From positions 1,690,501 to 1,754,500 of the forward strand of contig JAQPZY010001523.1 of assembly GCA_029931535.1 (NCBI GenBank): a stretch of 64,000 bases of DNA. Reading direction: 5' to 3'. Below, piece after piece: positions 38,031 to 46,877 of the stretch. The DNA is from Margaritifera margaritifera. Lineage: Eukaryota > Mollusca > Bivalvia > Unionida > Margaritiferidae. The position numbers were made by a program, and so were the translations under genes. Numbering within the stretch: position 1 is the stretch's first letter; every line of letters begins with the position of its first letter. The notes under the pieces were generated by a model. It saw only the letters and a list, made by a program, of their open reading frames with translations, ran no database searches and was not told the DNA's origin.

Positions 38031-38933
38031 ATGAAAAGATCACGCGAAATCTATGAGAAACCAGAAGAAGAACAAGAAGAAACAAAGAGGCCACGACGAC
38101 GATTTTCCGTGCCACCTGAAACACCACTAGATGAAGTGCTAGCTCAAGTCCAAGCGAGCGATTTCGAAGAGGAGATGAGTGAGCCTGAAACCTTACCACC
38201 TTCAAGTCCACCCAAAGAATCCACCACCACCACCACTACCAACACCAGAATCCCAGGCCAAGAAATACAACCTAGTACTTTGGCTCCTCCTGAAAATTAC
38301 TATTGGATTCTAGAGACTCAAAAAATAACTTCTCCAAAATTTAAAACTACAGCTTACACTCACACGGTTCACTTTAAAGACTTCAAGTCCAAAGTACCTC
38401 CCGAGAAAGCGGCGGGGTTCATTAGCGATTTGTGGGATTCTGTCTTAATGAACTTGAAACGACAATGTGGAGCCAAAGAAGACGATCGATTGAGACTGGC
38501 GATTCATCATGACAATTTGAAGAGTCCTTTTTGGATCGAGTTCAGCACCCCGGCAGAATTAACGCCAGACAAAGTCATGTCCAAAATAGAACATGTGCAA
38601 CAATCCAACGACAAGTTTACCATCACCGATGGAAAGGCCACACTTTACTTGACTCACGTTTCCCCTCCTTGAGGAAGTGGACGAAGTAGGAAACCGTTAC
38701 TGGTGGACGATATTCGAAGTACCAAACGCAGTGTCGTCCAAATCGACAATACTCAAGACCAGATGTGCTTTGCTCGGGCTATTGTGGTGGGGCGAACATA
38801 TGCCAACAAGAACGAGAGCAAAGAATGGAAAAGAGCCTGGAATAACATTCGACAGTCGGACAGAACCAAACAACGAAACGAAGCAGAACTCCTGTTGCAA
38901 CAAGCAGGCATCCCTAACCAGCCAAGTGGTTAA
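38031..38933 (+). pseudogene. Protein-primed DNA polymerase B, N-terminal remnant with internal TGA
   Basis: A single frame is interrupted by TGA at 38670-38672. An acidic/basic disordered N-terminus is followed by a block with RLAIHHDNLKSPF, KIEHVQQSNDKF and VSPP, and after the stop by TKRSVVQIDNTQDQMCFARA and AGIP. In Polintons this order (Gly-rich linker, then a KRS-I-x-I-N-D-x-C-ARA block) forms the N-terminal region preceding the 3'-5' exonuclease and polymerase domains of PolB. None of the exonuclease motifs or the polymerase YxDTD motif occurs in the element. The frame ends in TAA at 38933. The N-terminal assignment is by family pattern, not by catalytic residues. Confidence 0.6.
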
Positions 38934-39165
38934 CTTTGAGGTTTTGAAAAATGCTTTGCTGTCTGGACAAGTGGAAGACTTTCGAGTGCACACGTTAGAA
39001 CCTCACAAGATCGTACGGTTACCTAATCATCAAATTGTCACTCGTCCTTTACAAAAAGTGTACCAAATCGTGTACCAGAAGCGAGTGAGACTTCCAGACC
39101 ACACCACTTTACATTACGGACACGCCGATCTGCAGTATAAAAAAGGGCACCCCTTCCAAACCTAA
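38934..39165 (+). CDS. Unassigned ORF tail downstream of PolB remnant
   Basis: The frame continuing from 38677 is open to 39165. Its last part (NFEVLKNALLSG, VRLPNHQIVTRPLQKVYQIV) begins with residues that could continue the PolB N-terminal region after a frame change. It then becomes sequence I do not recognise. It could be the scar of the deletion that removed the polymerase core, or a separate small gene. Confidence 0.3.
39136..39144 (+). promoter_or_regulatory. TATA box upstream of BIR gene
   Basis: TATAAAAAA precedes the ATG at 39216 by about 80 bp. An A-rich tract (GAAGAAGAAAAAAAAG) lies immediately before the ATG. Confidence 0.45.
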
Positions 39166-39215
39166 CGATTCATTGTGACTTTCAACGTTGACCGAGCAAG
39201 AAGAAGAAAAAAAAG

Positions 39216-39824
39216 ATGAGTAATTTTGTCATCCTCCCACCAAAGATGAATAAGAATACTCATGCCACCCACCCACCGAGGGAGAAATCTAGTGGTGTGA
39301 ACTCCAAGTACCATTACGACTTGGAGTGCGATGCAGTGCCATGCGACGAGACGGATTCTGTAAGCGTTGACAGCATCGATTCACACGATCAGACGGATGC
39401 CGTACGCTTGGACATCGTCGATGCAGCACGTGTACCTCACCGTCCCTCTAGAGATGCAGGACGACCTTTCTTCTTTATTGGGAAGAATGCTAAACGTACC
39501 TGTGAATGTCATAAAGAATTGACGATACCTGTGGCTTTGCCTGGTTATTCAGAGTATGATAATCGACTCGAGACGTTCAAAGACAAGTGGCCTAAATTTC
39601 TACTACAATCCACTACTGACAAAGCTTTAGCCAGATCTGGATTTATCTACTTGGGAGAAGGAGATAAAGTTCAATGTTTCAGTTGCGGTGTGAGACTTCA
39701 CCAATGGGAGCCTACCGACTCAGCTTACATTGAACATGCCAGATGGTCTCCGCACTGTCAGTTCTTATCTTTAGTGGCCTCAGAAGAGTACGGGTACGAT
39801 GAGCCAGATGCCAAGAAGAAGTAA
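39216..39824 (+). CDS. BIR-domain protein (IAP-like)
   Basis: The 202-residue frame is intact. Residues 1-105 are low-complexity and unassigned. A single BIR domain follows (about residues 113-188): RLETFKDKWP, LARSGFIYLGEGDKVQCF, then the zinc ligands in CFSCGVRLHQWE, EHARWSPHC. All four ligands (Cys, Cys, His, Cys) and the conserved Gly/Trp residues are present. There is no C-terminal RING. BIR proteins bind caspases or IAP antagonists, and viral versions block apoptosis; IAP-like genes are known from baculoviruses and some adintovirus-like elements. The start is chosen at the ATG after the A-tract. Confidence 0.85.
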   Translation: MSNFVILPPKMNKNTHATHPPREKSSGVNSKYHYDLECDAVPCDETDSVSVDSIDSHDQTDAVRLDIVDAARVPHRPSRDAGRPFFFIGKNAKRTCECHKELTIPVALPGYSEYDNRLETFKDKWPKFLLQSTTDKALARSGFIYLGEGDKVQCFSCGVRLHQWEPTDSAYIEHARWSPHCQFLSLVASEEYGYDEPDAKKK

Positions 39825-39830
39825 AAAAAC

Positions 39831-40431
39831 ATGTCGGAGGATACTTTACAAGAATACATTTGTGGTTTACCTTTGGAGATGCGAGAACGCATTTACCAGT
39901 ATTTTGTCCCTAGTTTTAGAAGATCGCATTCGTGACTTGCCTTCGAAGTTGCGAGTACGCATTTACAAAGAGTTTGTCCAGATCCAAGTGAAACCCAAAC
40001 TCAAAGTCATTCCTCAATTTGCACACTACCGTGACTTTCACCGTATCAGAAATCTGATTTTGAAGAAAAACTATCACGAGTATCGTGAAGAACACAAAAG
40101 AGAGTTACTTCTTTCCAAGTCGGAAACTTTACCCAAGTACATTTGTGGCATGCCTTTGAATGTGCGCGAAAGGATTTACCAAGAGTTTGTCAAGATCCAA
40201 GTGAAACGTAAAATCAAAGTCATTTCTCGATTTTTAAACTATACCCTCTTCCAAGGTCATAGAAGAATGATTATGGGAAACGTCTATCGCTGCTACTATC
40301 CTGAAGGAGACTGTCTCAAAAGGTACCAACCTTGGGAGCCTGGCTATAAAAACATGCCACCCAAGATACCTACCTTTGCCATCGACCCCTATAAAGAGGC
40401 GGCATGCCTGCGCTCTACACGTCACTCGTGA
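39831..40431 (+). pseudogene. Repeated F-box-like motif protein, frameshifted
   Basis: It starts six bases after the BIR stop with an A-rich leader. The first frame (39831-39935) gives EYICGLPLEMRERIYQYFV and stops. A second frame, open from 39799 and meaningful from about 39925 to 40431, carries two more copies: IRDLPSKLRVRIYKEFVQIQVK and YICGMPLNVRERIYQEFVKI. The repeated LP-x3-R-x-RIY pattern resembles the start of F-box domains, but I cannot confirm the fold. The C-terminal 60 residues are aromatic and Pro-rich. The shift probably occurred between repeats 1 and 2. Confidence 0.45.
40344..40351 (+). promoter_or_regulatory. TATA box before ORF at 40404
   Basis: TATAAAAA lies 60 bp before the ATG. 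It is inside the upstream coding frame, as is usual for compact viral genomes. Confidence 0.4.
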
Positions 40432-40703
40432 AACGGATTCCGTGGAAGGAAGTCAACGATCGTGTTCAGAGCTTAGAGGATTATAATGACTTGATACAAG
40501 AACTGTTACCATTAAATTTTGGACGTTATGCAGTGTGTGTCTTAGTGACTGCTTATCTTGGAATTCGTTTTCCAGGACATTCGTTGTGGAGTATTTTTGA
40601 GGACAAGTGTTTGCCTTGGATTCTTTTGGAGGACCCGTGGTTGTTTTGGACTCAATTGTTGAGTTCCAAAAAACAATATGACCCTGTTCTTTTTTGGACT
40701 TAG
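40404..40703 (+). CDS. Small accessory protein, possibly Bcl-2-like
   Basis: A 99-residue frame. Residues 38-60 (LNFGRYAVCVLVTAYLG) resemble a BH1 motif (N-W/F-G-R followed by hydrophobic residues). PWILLEDPWLFW near residue 75-86 resembles a BH2 spacing of Trp residues, but the BH2 Gly pair is absent. It is shorter than Bcl-2 proteins, and the downstream frames 40694-40987 and 40791-41339, which end in a hydrophobic tail, may be displaced parts of the same gene. Context next to a BIR gene fits an anti-apoptotic role. This is a weak motif-level guess. Confidence 0.3.
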   Translation: MPALYTSLVKRIPWKEVNDRVQSLEDYNDLIQELLPLNFGRYAVCVLVTAYLGIRFPGHSLWSIFEDKCLPWILLEDPWLFWTQLLSSKKQYDPVLFWT

Positions 40704-40987
40704 TAGAAGAAGAAGACTATAAAAACTTGATTTTATCAGTACACGAAAGACAAATTGTACTTAAAGCGTTGAGAGTGGTCATGAAAATCAGTGAGGATCC
40801 TCCATGTGAAGAAGACATTCGTCACACTTTATCTGTTTATAAAACATTTCAAGAAGTGTGTTTTGCTAGTGAGTTACACCAACACCTTTTCAATTGGAAA
40901 GATGTACGACCCTGGAGAAACCTTGGTTTCCAATATTGGCTACAAGAAGTGGTTCAGTTTGCCAAAGATTTGGCAACTTGTCCATAA
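40694..40987 (+). CDS. Unknown accessory ORF
   Basis: A 97-codon frame overlaps the end of the preceding ORF by 10 bases and has no ATG at its start, so it may be an out-of-frame continuation of that gene. It is mostly helical in character (VHERQIVLKALRVVMKIS) with PWRNLGFQYWLQEV near its end. No family is recognised. Confidence 0.35.
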   Translation: MDLVEEEDYKNLILSVHERQIVLKALRVVMKISEDPPCEEDIRHTLSVYKTFQEVCFASELHQHLFNWKDVRPWRNLGFQYWLQEVVQFAKDLATCP

Positions 40988-41339
40988 GGGTCCAAAAGTG
41001 AAAAAATGGGAACCTCCATGGGAAACCCTGAAAGAAGAAAAAGAAGAAGAAGTACCTGGCACCACTGCTGTGGTTCAAATACCTCTTGAGGAACACAACC
41101 CTTCTTTACCGCCGTCGTCAGAGGATTCAAAAACAAAGAAGAAGACCAGAAGAATACTGCCACCACCCCAAAACACAGTGTCTGTGTCTTTCATTACTAG
41201 GACACGAAAATATTGTTGTACATTGCCTGGTTTAGAGATAACTTTAGCTGTTTTAGTGGTAGTCTTCATTGTGTACGTGTTCATTTTAATTGCATATTTT
41301 CTCACTAATTCACTTCTTCGTGTTCGTGTAAAGTTGTAA
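40980..41339 (+). CDS. Putative C-terminally membrane-anchored ORF
   Basis: The frame is open from 40791, but its meaningful part begins at about 40980, where the previous ORF stops. A Lys/Glu- and Pro-rich linker leads to a 24-residue hydrophobic segment (ITLAVLVVVFIVYVFILIAY) and a short basic end (RVRVKL), typical of a tail anchor. It could be the tail of the ORFs immediately upstream, separated from them by frameshifts. The function is unknown. Confidence 0.4.
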   Translation, partial: VHKGPKVKKWEPPWETLKEEKEEEVPGTTAVVQIPLEEHNPSLPPSSEDSKTKKKTRRILPPPQNTVSVSFITRTRKYCCTLPGLEITLAVLVVVFIVYVFILIAYFLTNSLLRVRVKL

Positions 41340-41365
41340 AATATGTTTTTGTTGTGTTGGTTTAA

Positions 41366-41403
41366 AAAAAAAAAAAAAAAAACCGTGTATGAAAATGTAT
41401 AAA
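41366..41403 (+). promoter_or_regulatory. A-tract and TATA box upstream of ATPase
   Basis: An 18-A run (41366-41383) is followed by TATAAAA (41397-41403), about 50 bp before the chosen ATG at 41452. Confidence 0.5.
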
Positions 41404-41451
41404 ATGTCTTGGGTTTTTTGTTATCTTCTCAAAAATCTTCTTACCTCAGAC

Positions 41452-42189
41452 ATGGCTACATCTTCTTCTGCCTCGTCTGCCTCTTCTGCTTCTGTAGTCA
41501 AAGTGATTGACGAAAAGTTAGATCGTCAAAGTTGGAATGCTTTGTATCTGCGCCATCCTTTTAACATGTTGATTGCTGGACCGAGTGGTTCAGGTAAAAC
41601 CGAATTTGTCAAACGTTTGATCGAACACAAAGCTATTTTGTTCGATCGTCCACCTCAACATATCGTGTGGTGTTACAAAGAGTGGCAATCGTCTTACACG
41701 TTATTGAAAGAAAGTCAAGGAGAAACCATTTCATTTGTGGATGGTATTCCTCACGAAGACGATGGAATCGTGTCTGACGTGACTCAAACCCATTTGGTTA
41801 TTTTTGATGACATGTTAGGAGAAGACGAAGAAGAAATTAAACTTTGGTTTACACGAAAAGGACACCATCGTAATGCTAGTATTGTCTACATTACTCAAAA
41901 TTTATTTCAACAAAGTAAAGCCCATCGGACTATTAGTCTCAACGCTCATTAAGTGGTCTTGTTTAAAAGCCCCAGAGACAAATCTCAAGTACAAGTGTTA
42001 GCCAAACAGTTAGGGGCTCCTTGGTTGAATTATGCGTACGACGATGCCACTCAAACCCCTCACGAGTATTTACTCATTGACTGAAAACCCACCACTCCTG
42101 ACTATTTGAGATTTCGTGCTCAATTGTTTCACCCTTGGGTTGAGGAAGGTGGTCCTGTCATTTACACGTCCCCTTCAGCCAATTTTTAA
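41452..42189 (+). pseudogene. FtsK/HerA-type DNA packaging ATPase, two in-frame stops
   Basis: The start is set at the ATG before a Ser/Ala-rich leader. The Walker A motif GPSGSGKT spans residues 43-50, Walker B LVIFDD about 115-120, and a sensor Asn follows in YITQNLF (about 146-152). The frame meets TAA at 41950-41952 (after ISLNAH) and TGA at 42082-42084 (after YLLID), yet family-type sequence continues in the same frame past both stops (LFKSPRD, DDAT). The true end is TAA 42187-42189, about 245 codons, the usual length for Polinton ATPases. It would pump genome into capsids. As it stands only the first 166 residues can be made. Confidence 0.9.
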
Positions 42190-42202
42190 AAAAGAAAAAA
42201 AC

Positions 42203-42210
42203 TATAAAAA
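42203..42210 (+). promoter_or_regulatory. TATA box upstream of basic core protein gene
   Basis: TATAAAAA lies 46 bp before the ATG at 42249, in a 60-bp intergenic gap after the ATPase reading frame. Confidence 0.6.
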
Positions 42211-42248
42211 CAACCTACTACGTCATTTCTGTCTCACACTCTTTTGAG

Positions 42249-43139
42249 ATGACTTCCTTTCAACCTCATCCTTCGGCTAAATTGATTCGTGCCTTGTATG
42301 GCATCAGTCGTGAAAAAAATGCACAAGTCCGTGCTCATTTGTTAGAAGCGAGTCTTAAAGAAGTGTTACGATGGTTTACTTTGACGGCACGTCAATTACT
42401 GCAAGGCATCATTCACATCCCTCATCAAACTCAACGTTTTTTTCAAAAACATAAAGGGGCATTGTCACAACTAGCTGATCCTAGAATCGATTCACGGACT
42501 AAAAAACAAATCATTTTAACTCCTGGTGGAAGTGGTTCTTTAGGAGGGGTCATGATTCGTTCCCTTTTGAAACGGGATCCTAATGCCCAAGCCAAAAAAC
42601 CCAAAGCACCCAAAAAGAAGAAAAGTCCAAAGAAAAAGAAAACCACCCACCAGAAAAAGAAAAGTTCTGCCAAGAAGAAGAAAACACCTACCACTAGCAC
42701 CCGCCGCAAGAGAGGTACTGCGGCCAGGACGCAAACGTACACCCGCAAGACACCACGACAAACAACCGTGACGAGGTCTCCTTCTCCTTCGTCCCCATCA
42801 TCTTTGTCTTCTTCACCACCCTTCACGATGATGCCTGCCAAACCGGACTTAATACAAGTGTTTCCTAATTTGATGCAAAAATGGAAACCTATTTCGAAAG
42901 TCACCCCTTCGGGACCCTCGACGACATCGGCTGATCTGGCTATGGCAGCGGCCGCCAACAAAGTACCATCCCCTAAAACCAAAGTTCAAGAAAGAACCGG
43001 CGTGTTACAAAGTTTGTTGGATTTATCCAAAGAAGAATTGAGACGATTTAATCCCTTAAAAACACCTCAACGTCAAGTGATGCCTGTCGTGAAGTTGGTA
43101 CGTCGTGCAGACAATCAGTGGAGACGTGTTCCAGTATAA
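42249..43139 (+). CDS. Basic, histone-H1-like core protein (paralogue 1)
   Basis: The 296-residue frame is intact. Residues 1-100 (LIRALYGI ... FFQKHKGALSQL ... ILTPGGSGSLGG) align by pattern with residues 35-130 of the next gene: both have a helical block, a basic K-x3-L-x2-L stretch and a Gly-rich segment. Residues 112-165 are a run of SPKKKK/AKKKK motifs like a histone H1 tail, followed by a Ser/Pro-rich linker. A likely role is DNA condensation in the virion, analogous to adenovirus core proteins; that is inference. Confidence 0.6.
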   Translation: MTSFQPHPSAKLIRALYGISREKNAQVRAHLLEASLKEVLRWFTLTARQLLQGIIHIPHQTQRFFQKHKGALSQLADPRIDSRTKKQIILTPGGSGSLGGVMIRSLLKRDPNAQAKKPKAPKKKKSPKKKKTTHQKKKSSAKKKKTPTTSTRRKRGTAARTQTYTRKTPRQTTVTRSPSPSSPSSLSSSPPFTMMPAKPDLIQVFPNLMQKWKPISKVTPSGPSTTSADLAMAAAANKVPSPKTKVQERTGVLQSLLDLSKEELRRFNPLKTPQRQVMPVVKLVRRADNQWRRVPV

Positions 43140-43142
43140 AAT
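43135..43142 (+). promoter_or_regulatory. TATA box upstream of paralogue 2
   Basis: TATAAAAT overlaps the stop codon of the preceding gene and lies 55 bp before the ATG at 43190. Confidence 0.55.
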
Positions 43143-43189
43143 AGAAGGGTACCCTGCCAGAGACTTCAGACTTACTCCTCACCTCTAAG

Positions 43190-43624
43190 ATGGCTCCCAA
43201 ACGTGCACACCACAACCACCTCCACCAAAAAAAGAAGAAAAGTAAAACCACCAAAAAAGGACGACTTCCACCTCGTCTGGCGAAACATTGGGATGTCTTG
43301 TCTGTCCTGACCAAATCCAATCCTCCCATGCGAAAACAACTCATTCAAACAGCCCCTAAAGAAATCATCGATACCGTGTGTGAATGTTGTTTGAACGTGT
43401 TGAAAGGAACGGTACCTTTGTCCAAGATACAGAAACAAAAATTAGGGAAACATCGGAACGTTCTTCGTCAAATGGTAAAAAAGAAAATACCTCTTCAACA
43501 AAAGAAAAAAATGTTGGTGCAACGAGGAGGATTTCTACCTATGTTGATAGGACCGTTGTTAAAAATAGCCGCTCCTTTGTTAGGAACGATTGCTGGACCG
43601 CTTTTAGGAGGGGTCATGCGATAA
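43190..43624 (+). CDS. Polinton small basic protein with Gly-rich hydrophobic tail (paralogue 2)
   Basis: A 144-residue frame. The N-terminus is His/Lys-rich, the middle holds a helical block (IIDTVCECCLNVLKGTVPLS), and the C-terminal 35 residues are hydrophobic and Gly-rich (RGGFLPMLIGPLLKIAAPLL), suggesting membrane or capsid-interior contact. Proteins with this layout are frequent in Polinton/adintovirus genomes next to the capsid genes, but their biochemical role is not established. It is intact here. Confidence 0.65.
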   Translation: MAPKRAHHNHLHQKKKKSKTTKKGRLPPRLAKHWDVLSVLTKSNPPMRKQLIQTAPKEIIDTVCECCLNVLKGTVPLSKIQKQKLGKHRNVLRQMVKKKIPLQQKKKMLVQRGGFLPMLIGPLLKIAAPLLGTIAGPLLGGVMR

Positions 43625-43693
43625 CCCCAAAAAAAGATAAAAAGGACCACCCTTCTCTGAAAAGACCACACCTTTTTGGTACCTTTGGATGAA

Positions 43694-44305
43694 ATGGAAG
43701 GACGAAAACTGACTTTAGTACCTTACAAACGATGGATGGAATTTCATCGTTGGAACGAACAACGGATACCTCATTTACCACCCAATCCTAATCTCAACGA
43801 AATGTCTCAGTTACAACAAGAAATACAATCCCTGATGGAACGCAGCGATGTGTCCGAAACAGAAAAATCGCAACGGTACGGTCAACTTTTACAACGTCTA
43901 CAACTCTTTCGCCAAAAAGCTGTCGACGAAACAGCTCCACCCACTCTGAGAGATTTTAAGACGATGATGAAAAGCGGACCTAAAGTCACCACCACTAAAA
44001 CAGCCACCGGTACAGGGATGACCGTCAAAGAAGAAAAAGAAGAAGAAGAAGAAGAAGAAGAGTTACCAACTCCACCTCTTAAAAAGAAAAAAAAGTTAGC
44101 CACACCCAGTGGGATAAAAAAGATGTTGTTTACCCCATTACCCTCAGAAAAGAAAAAGAAAGAAGTGAAGTCAGAAGTCAAAACAGAACCGATGACCCCT
44201 GTTCAAACCACATCCACCTTTACCCCAGTGGCACGTCGGACACGTAAACAATCCAAAAAGATACCTCACGAAGAAAAGAGCATTGGGACTTGGTTGAGTT
44301 ATTGA
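43694..44305 (+). CDS. Coiled-coil virion-associated protein
   Basis: The start is taken at the ATG 43694 (GATAAAAA lies 58 bp upstream). The N-terminus KLTLVPYKRWMEF is followed by helices with heptads (LQQEIQSLMERSDVSETEKS, GQLLQRLQLFRQKAV) at about residues 40-85. A Glu-rich stretch, Lys-rich clusters and a C-terminal GTWLSY complete it. An N-terminal tyrosine/basic block plus short coiled coil recurs in Polinton genomes at this position. No catalytic motif is visible. Confidence 0.5.
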   Translation: MEGRKLTLVPYKRWMEFHRWNEQRIPHLPPNPNLNEMSQLQQEIQSLMERSDVSETEKSQRYGQLLQRLQLFRQKAVDETAPPTLRDFKTMMKSGPKVTTTKTATGTGMTVKEEKEEEEEEEELPTPPLKKKKKLATPSGIKKMLFTPLPSEKKKKEVKSEVKTEPMTPVQTTSTFTPVARRTRKQSKKIPHEEKSIGTWLSY

Positions 44306-44318
44306 GAAAAAAAAAATC

Positions 44319-45440
44319 ATGGAGAAACTGTTAGGTAGCCTTTATTACAATCCTGGTCATGCTGCTGGTTCCGGAGGAGTTCAAAAATTATATCGAGCTG
44401 CTAAAAGTAAATTGAAAAGTGTACGTTTGCCTGAAGTACGACGATGGTTACAAGAACAATCGACGTACACGTTACACAAACCCATTCGACGTAAATTTTC
44501 TAGAAGTACCACTCAAGTGGAAGGCATCGATCATCAATGGCAAGCCGATTTAGCCGACGTCTCTCATTTAGCCACTTACAATCGTGGTCACAAATATTTG
44601 TTTTGTGTCATCGACGTGTTTTCCAAATTTGCTTGGGTCGTGCCTTTGACTTCTAAAAGCAGTACCGAATTGGTACGTGCCTTAAAATTGGTCTTGAAAC
44701 AAAGTGGACGCCAACCTTTACGATGGCAAACTGACAAAGGCACCGAATTTCTAAACCAAGCTTTTCAAAAAGAATTGAAACAAAGACAAATTCATGTTTT
44801 TACTACTGAAAATCCTGAAACCAAAGCCAGTATCGTGGAACGTTTTCAAAGAACTTTGAAAGAACGTATGTGGAAATATTTTACACATCAACATACTCTC
44901 AAGTACATCAACGTGTTACCCCGTTTGGTCAAAGCGTACAATCAATCGTACCATCGTAGCATCGGATGTGCCCCCGAAGAGGTCAGCCCTGAAAACGAAG
45001 TGACCGTATTTGATAAATTATTTGGTTCACCCCAGAAGAAAAAAAAGAAGAAGAAGACACCCTTGTTGGAGTTAAAGACGGGAGATTGGGTTCGCATCGG
45101 AAAAACCAAACGCACTTTTGACAAAGGTTATTTGCCCAACTGGACCACCGAATTGTTTCGTGTCACTACCCCCGTCCGTGGACGTGATCCTCCCGTCTAT
45201 AAATTGGAAGACATGCACGGTGAAGTACTCAAAGGAACATTTTACTTGCCTGAGTTACAACGAGTGACCAAAAAAGAAGACGCCTTGTACGACATCGAAA
45301 GCATTCTCGAACAAAGAACACGTAAAGTAGGTAAACGACGAATAGAAGAAGTCAAAGTACGTTGGAAAGGATATCCCCCTAGTTTTGATTCTTGGATTGC
45401 TGCTTCTCAAGTCGTCGACTATAAAAAGAAAAAAAAGTAA
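44319..45440 (+). CDS. Retroviral-type DDE integrase with C-terminal chromodomain
   Basis: The 373-residue frame is complete. The catalytic triad is D77 (HQWQADLAD), D139 (WQTDKGTEF) and E174 (SIVERFQ), giving D,D35E spacing. The N-terminal zinc-binding HHCC is not evident. A C-terminal SH3-like region (GDWVRIGKTK) and a chromodomain (residues 324-368, YDIESIL ... VRWKGYPPSFDSW) follow. This is the Polinton integrase, which inserts linear element DNA with short target duplications; the chromodomain probably guides it to chromatin. All key residues are intact. It starts 13 bp after the preceding stop with an A10 tract before the ATG. Confidence 0.95.
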   Translation: MEKLLGSLYYNPGHAAGSGGVQKLYRAAKSKLKSVRLPEVRRWLQEQSTYTLHKPIRRKFSRSTTQVEGIDHQWQADLADVSHLATYNRGHKYLFCVIDVFSKFAWVVPLTSKSSTELVRALKLVLKQSGRQPLRWQTDKGTEFLNQAFQKELKQRQIHVFTTENPETKASIVERFQRTLKERMWKYFTHQHTLKYINVLPRLVKAYNQSYHRSIGCAPEEVSPENEVTVFDKLFGSPQKKKKKKKTPLLELKTGDWVRIGKTKRTFDKGYLPNWTTELFRVTTPVRGRDPPVYKLEDMHGEVLKGTFYLPELQRVTKKEDALYDIESILEQRTRKVGKRRIEEVKVRWKGYPPSFDSWIAASQVVDYKKKKK

Positions 45441-45449
45441 ACTAACAAC

Positions 45450-45884
45450 ATGCCATTCAACACAGCAGCAACCCAGACTTCAACGACTCCTTCGCAGAGT
45501 TCTTCTCTTCAAGAATTACAAAAACAACCGCTTTGGGTGTGGTTGGGAGAACGTGTGACTAAAAATCAAATCGTCTTTTTCTGCCAAATCTTTGTAGTGT
45601 ATTGTGTCATCGGAGCAGCCATTGCCAATTTGAGTTTACAACAAGGGGACAAACAATTGTGGACCATTTTACTTAGCAGTTGCATCGGTTATCTTTTACC
45701 CAGTCCCTCTTTGAAATTTACGACGACGACGAACAACAGTCACCACCACGGGAGTACGAGGAACGCTAGTTCACCTTCTTCTTCCAGTCACCACAATACC
45801 AGTCCTCTTTTGGAACCCTTTCAACATCATTCTTCTGTTCACTTGAGTGACTCCTCGGACACCAGAACCACTTTGGAACTATGA
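45450..45884 (+). CDS. Conserved small membrane protein of Polintons
   Basis: A 144-residue frame. A hydrophobic helix (VFFCQIFVVYCVIGAAIANL, about residues 43-62) is followed by LWTILLSSCIGYLLPSPSLK (70-89), a strongly patterned segment seen in many Polinton-type elements. The C-terminus is Ser/His-rich. Two membrane passes are likely. The stop codon overlaps the next start (ATGA), suggesting coupled translation. The function is unknown. Confidence 0.65.
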   Translation: MPFNTAATQTSTTPSQSSSLQELQKQPLWVWLGERVTKNQIVFFCQIFVVYCVIGAAIANLSLQQGDKQLWTILLSSCIGYLLPSPSLKFTTTTNNSHHHGSTRNASSPSSSSHHNTSPLLEPFQHHSSVHLSDSSDTRTTLEL

Positions 45885-46856
45885 ATGACCAATTTTATTT
45901 AACGTTACCTAGTGACAGTTCCATGGATGTGTTTCCCAACAACAAATTATGTTGTTTCACGGCCAAATTACCTCAATCAATCCAATTGGATTACGATGCT
46001 CAATGGGAAGTGGCTTTGGTAGAAATCATTCATCCTACGCAAATCAAGAATGTGTCTGGAAATCAAACCATTTTTGACGTAGCAATCTATAACGAAAAAG
46101 TGCAAAAAGAGTTGGACGCTCATGATCCTGAAATTGGGAAAAAAATGAGTTCAAAAACTGACAATACTCCCTACTCGACCTATCGCATGAGAATTCCTGA
46201 AGGGTATTATTTTAGTGCTCAACATTTGGTGGAGACGATTGCGGCCGTCTTCGAAGCCCAATTTGGCAAAGCCTTGGAAAAAAAACAAAAATGGGTAGAG
46301 ATCAAATACCATCCTGTGGCACGCCGTTTCCTCTTGCAATTTTTGAAAGGGCATGAGGGAAAGCCATTCGACGAGAAAGAAGACAAACACTTACCTGCGC
46401 ACGAAAGAAAATTCATGACCATCGGTTTTTCTGCTGGGTTGTTTGATATTTTGGGTGGAAATAAAAAGTATCATGGTGAACGAACAATCCACACCAACAC
46501 AGATTTCGGAGAGGCTTTTCGCACCCCTATTGAATTGAACGTTGGATTGAATTTAATGTTTGTGTACTCCGATGGATGTGGTGGAGTACAACGTGGTGGG
46601 CCACACAGCTGCTCCCTTACTGAGAGTCATTCCTTTCAAAGTGGATACTGCTGCTGGTGCGTACGAAGAAGGTGTAAACACGTTTCACGTTCACCGTGAA
46701 TTTGTACATCCTCATTATCTTCCAGTCAGTAAATCGTATTTTGACAGTGTCAACATTAGTATAAAAGGAGATTTGGGACAAGATGTGTCATTCATTGACA
46801 AAGGAAAAGTCACGGTGAAACTACATTTTCGAAAAAGGTTCTCTAACGCCTTGTAA
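45881..46856 (+). pseudogene. Penton-like minor capsid protein, frameshifted by GATG duplication
   Basis: The first frame covers about 230 residues from MNDQFYLTLPSD through YYFSAQHLVETI, FSAGLFDILG and LMFVYSD. GATGGATG at 46571-46578 is a 4-bp tandem duplication that shifts the frame. The second frame resumes directly with VVEYNVVGHTAAPLLRVIPF and ends at 46856. The order of motifs and the total size (about 320 residues) match the single-jelly-roll penton protein of Polintons, which forms capsid vertices. The product made here would be truncated and carry an unrelated tail. Confidence 0.85.
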
Positions 46857-46877
46857 CTAACCTCCCAAACCAAAAAA

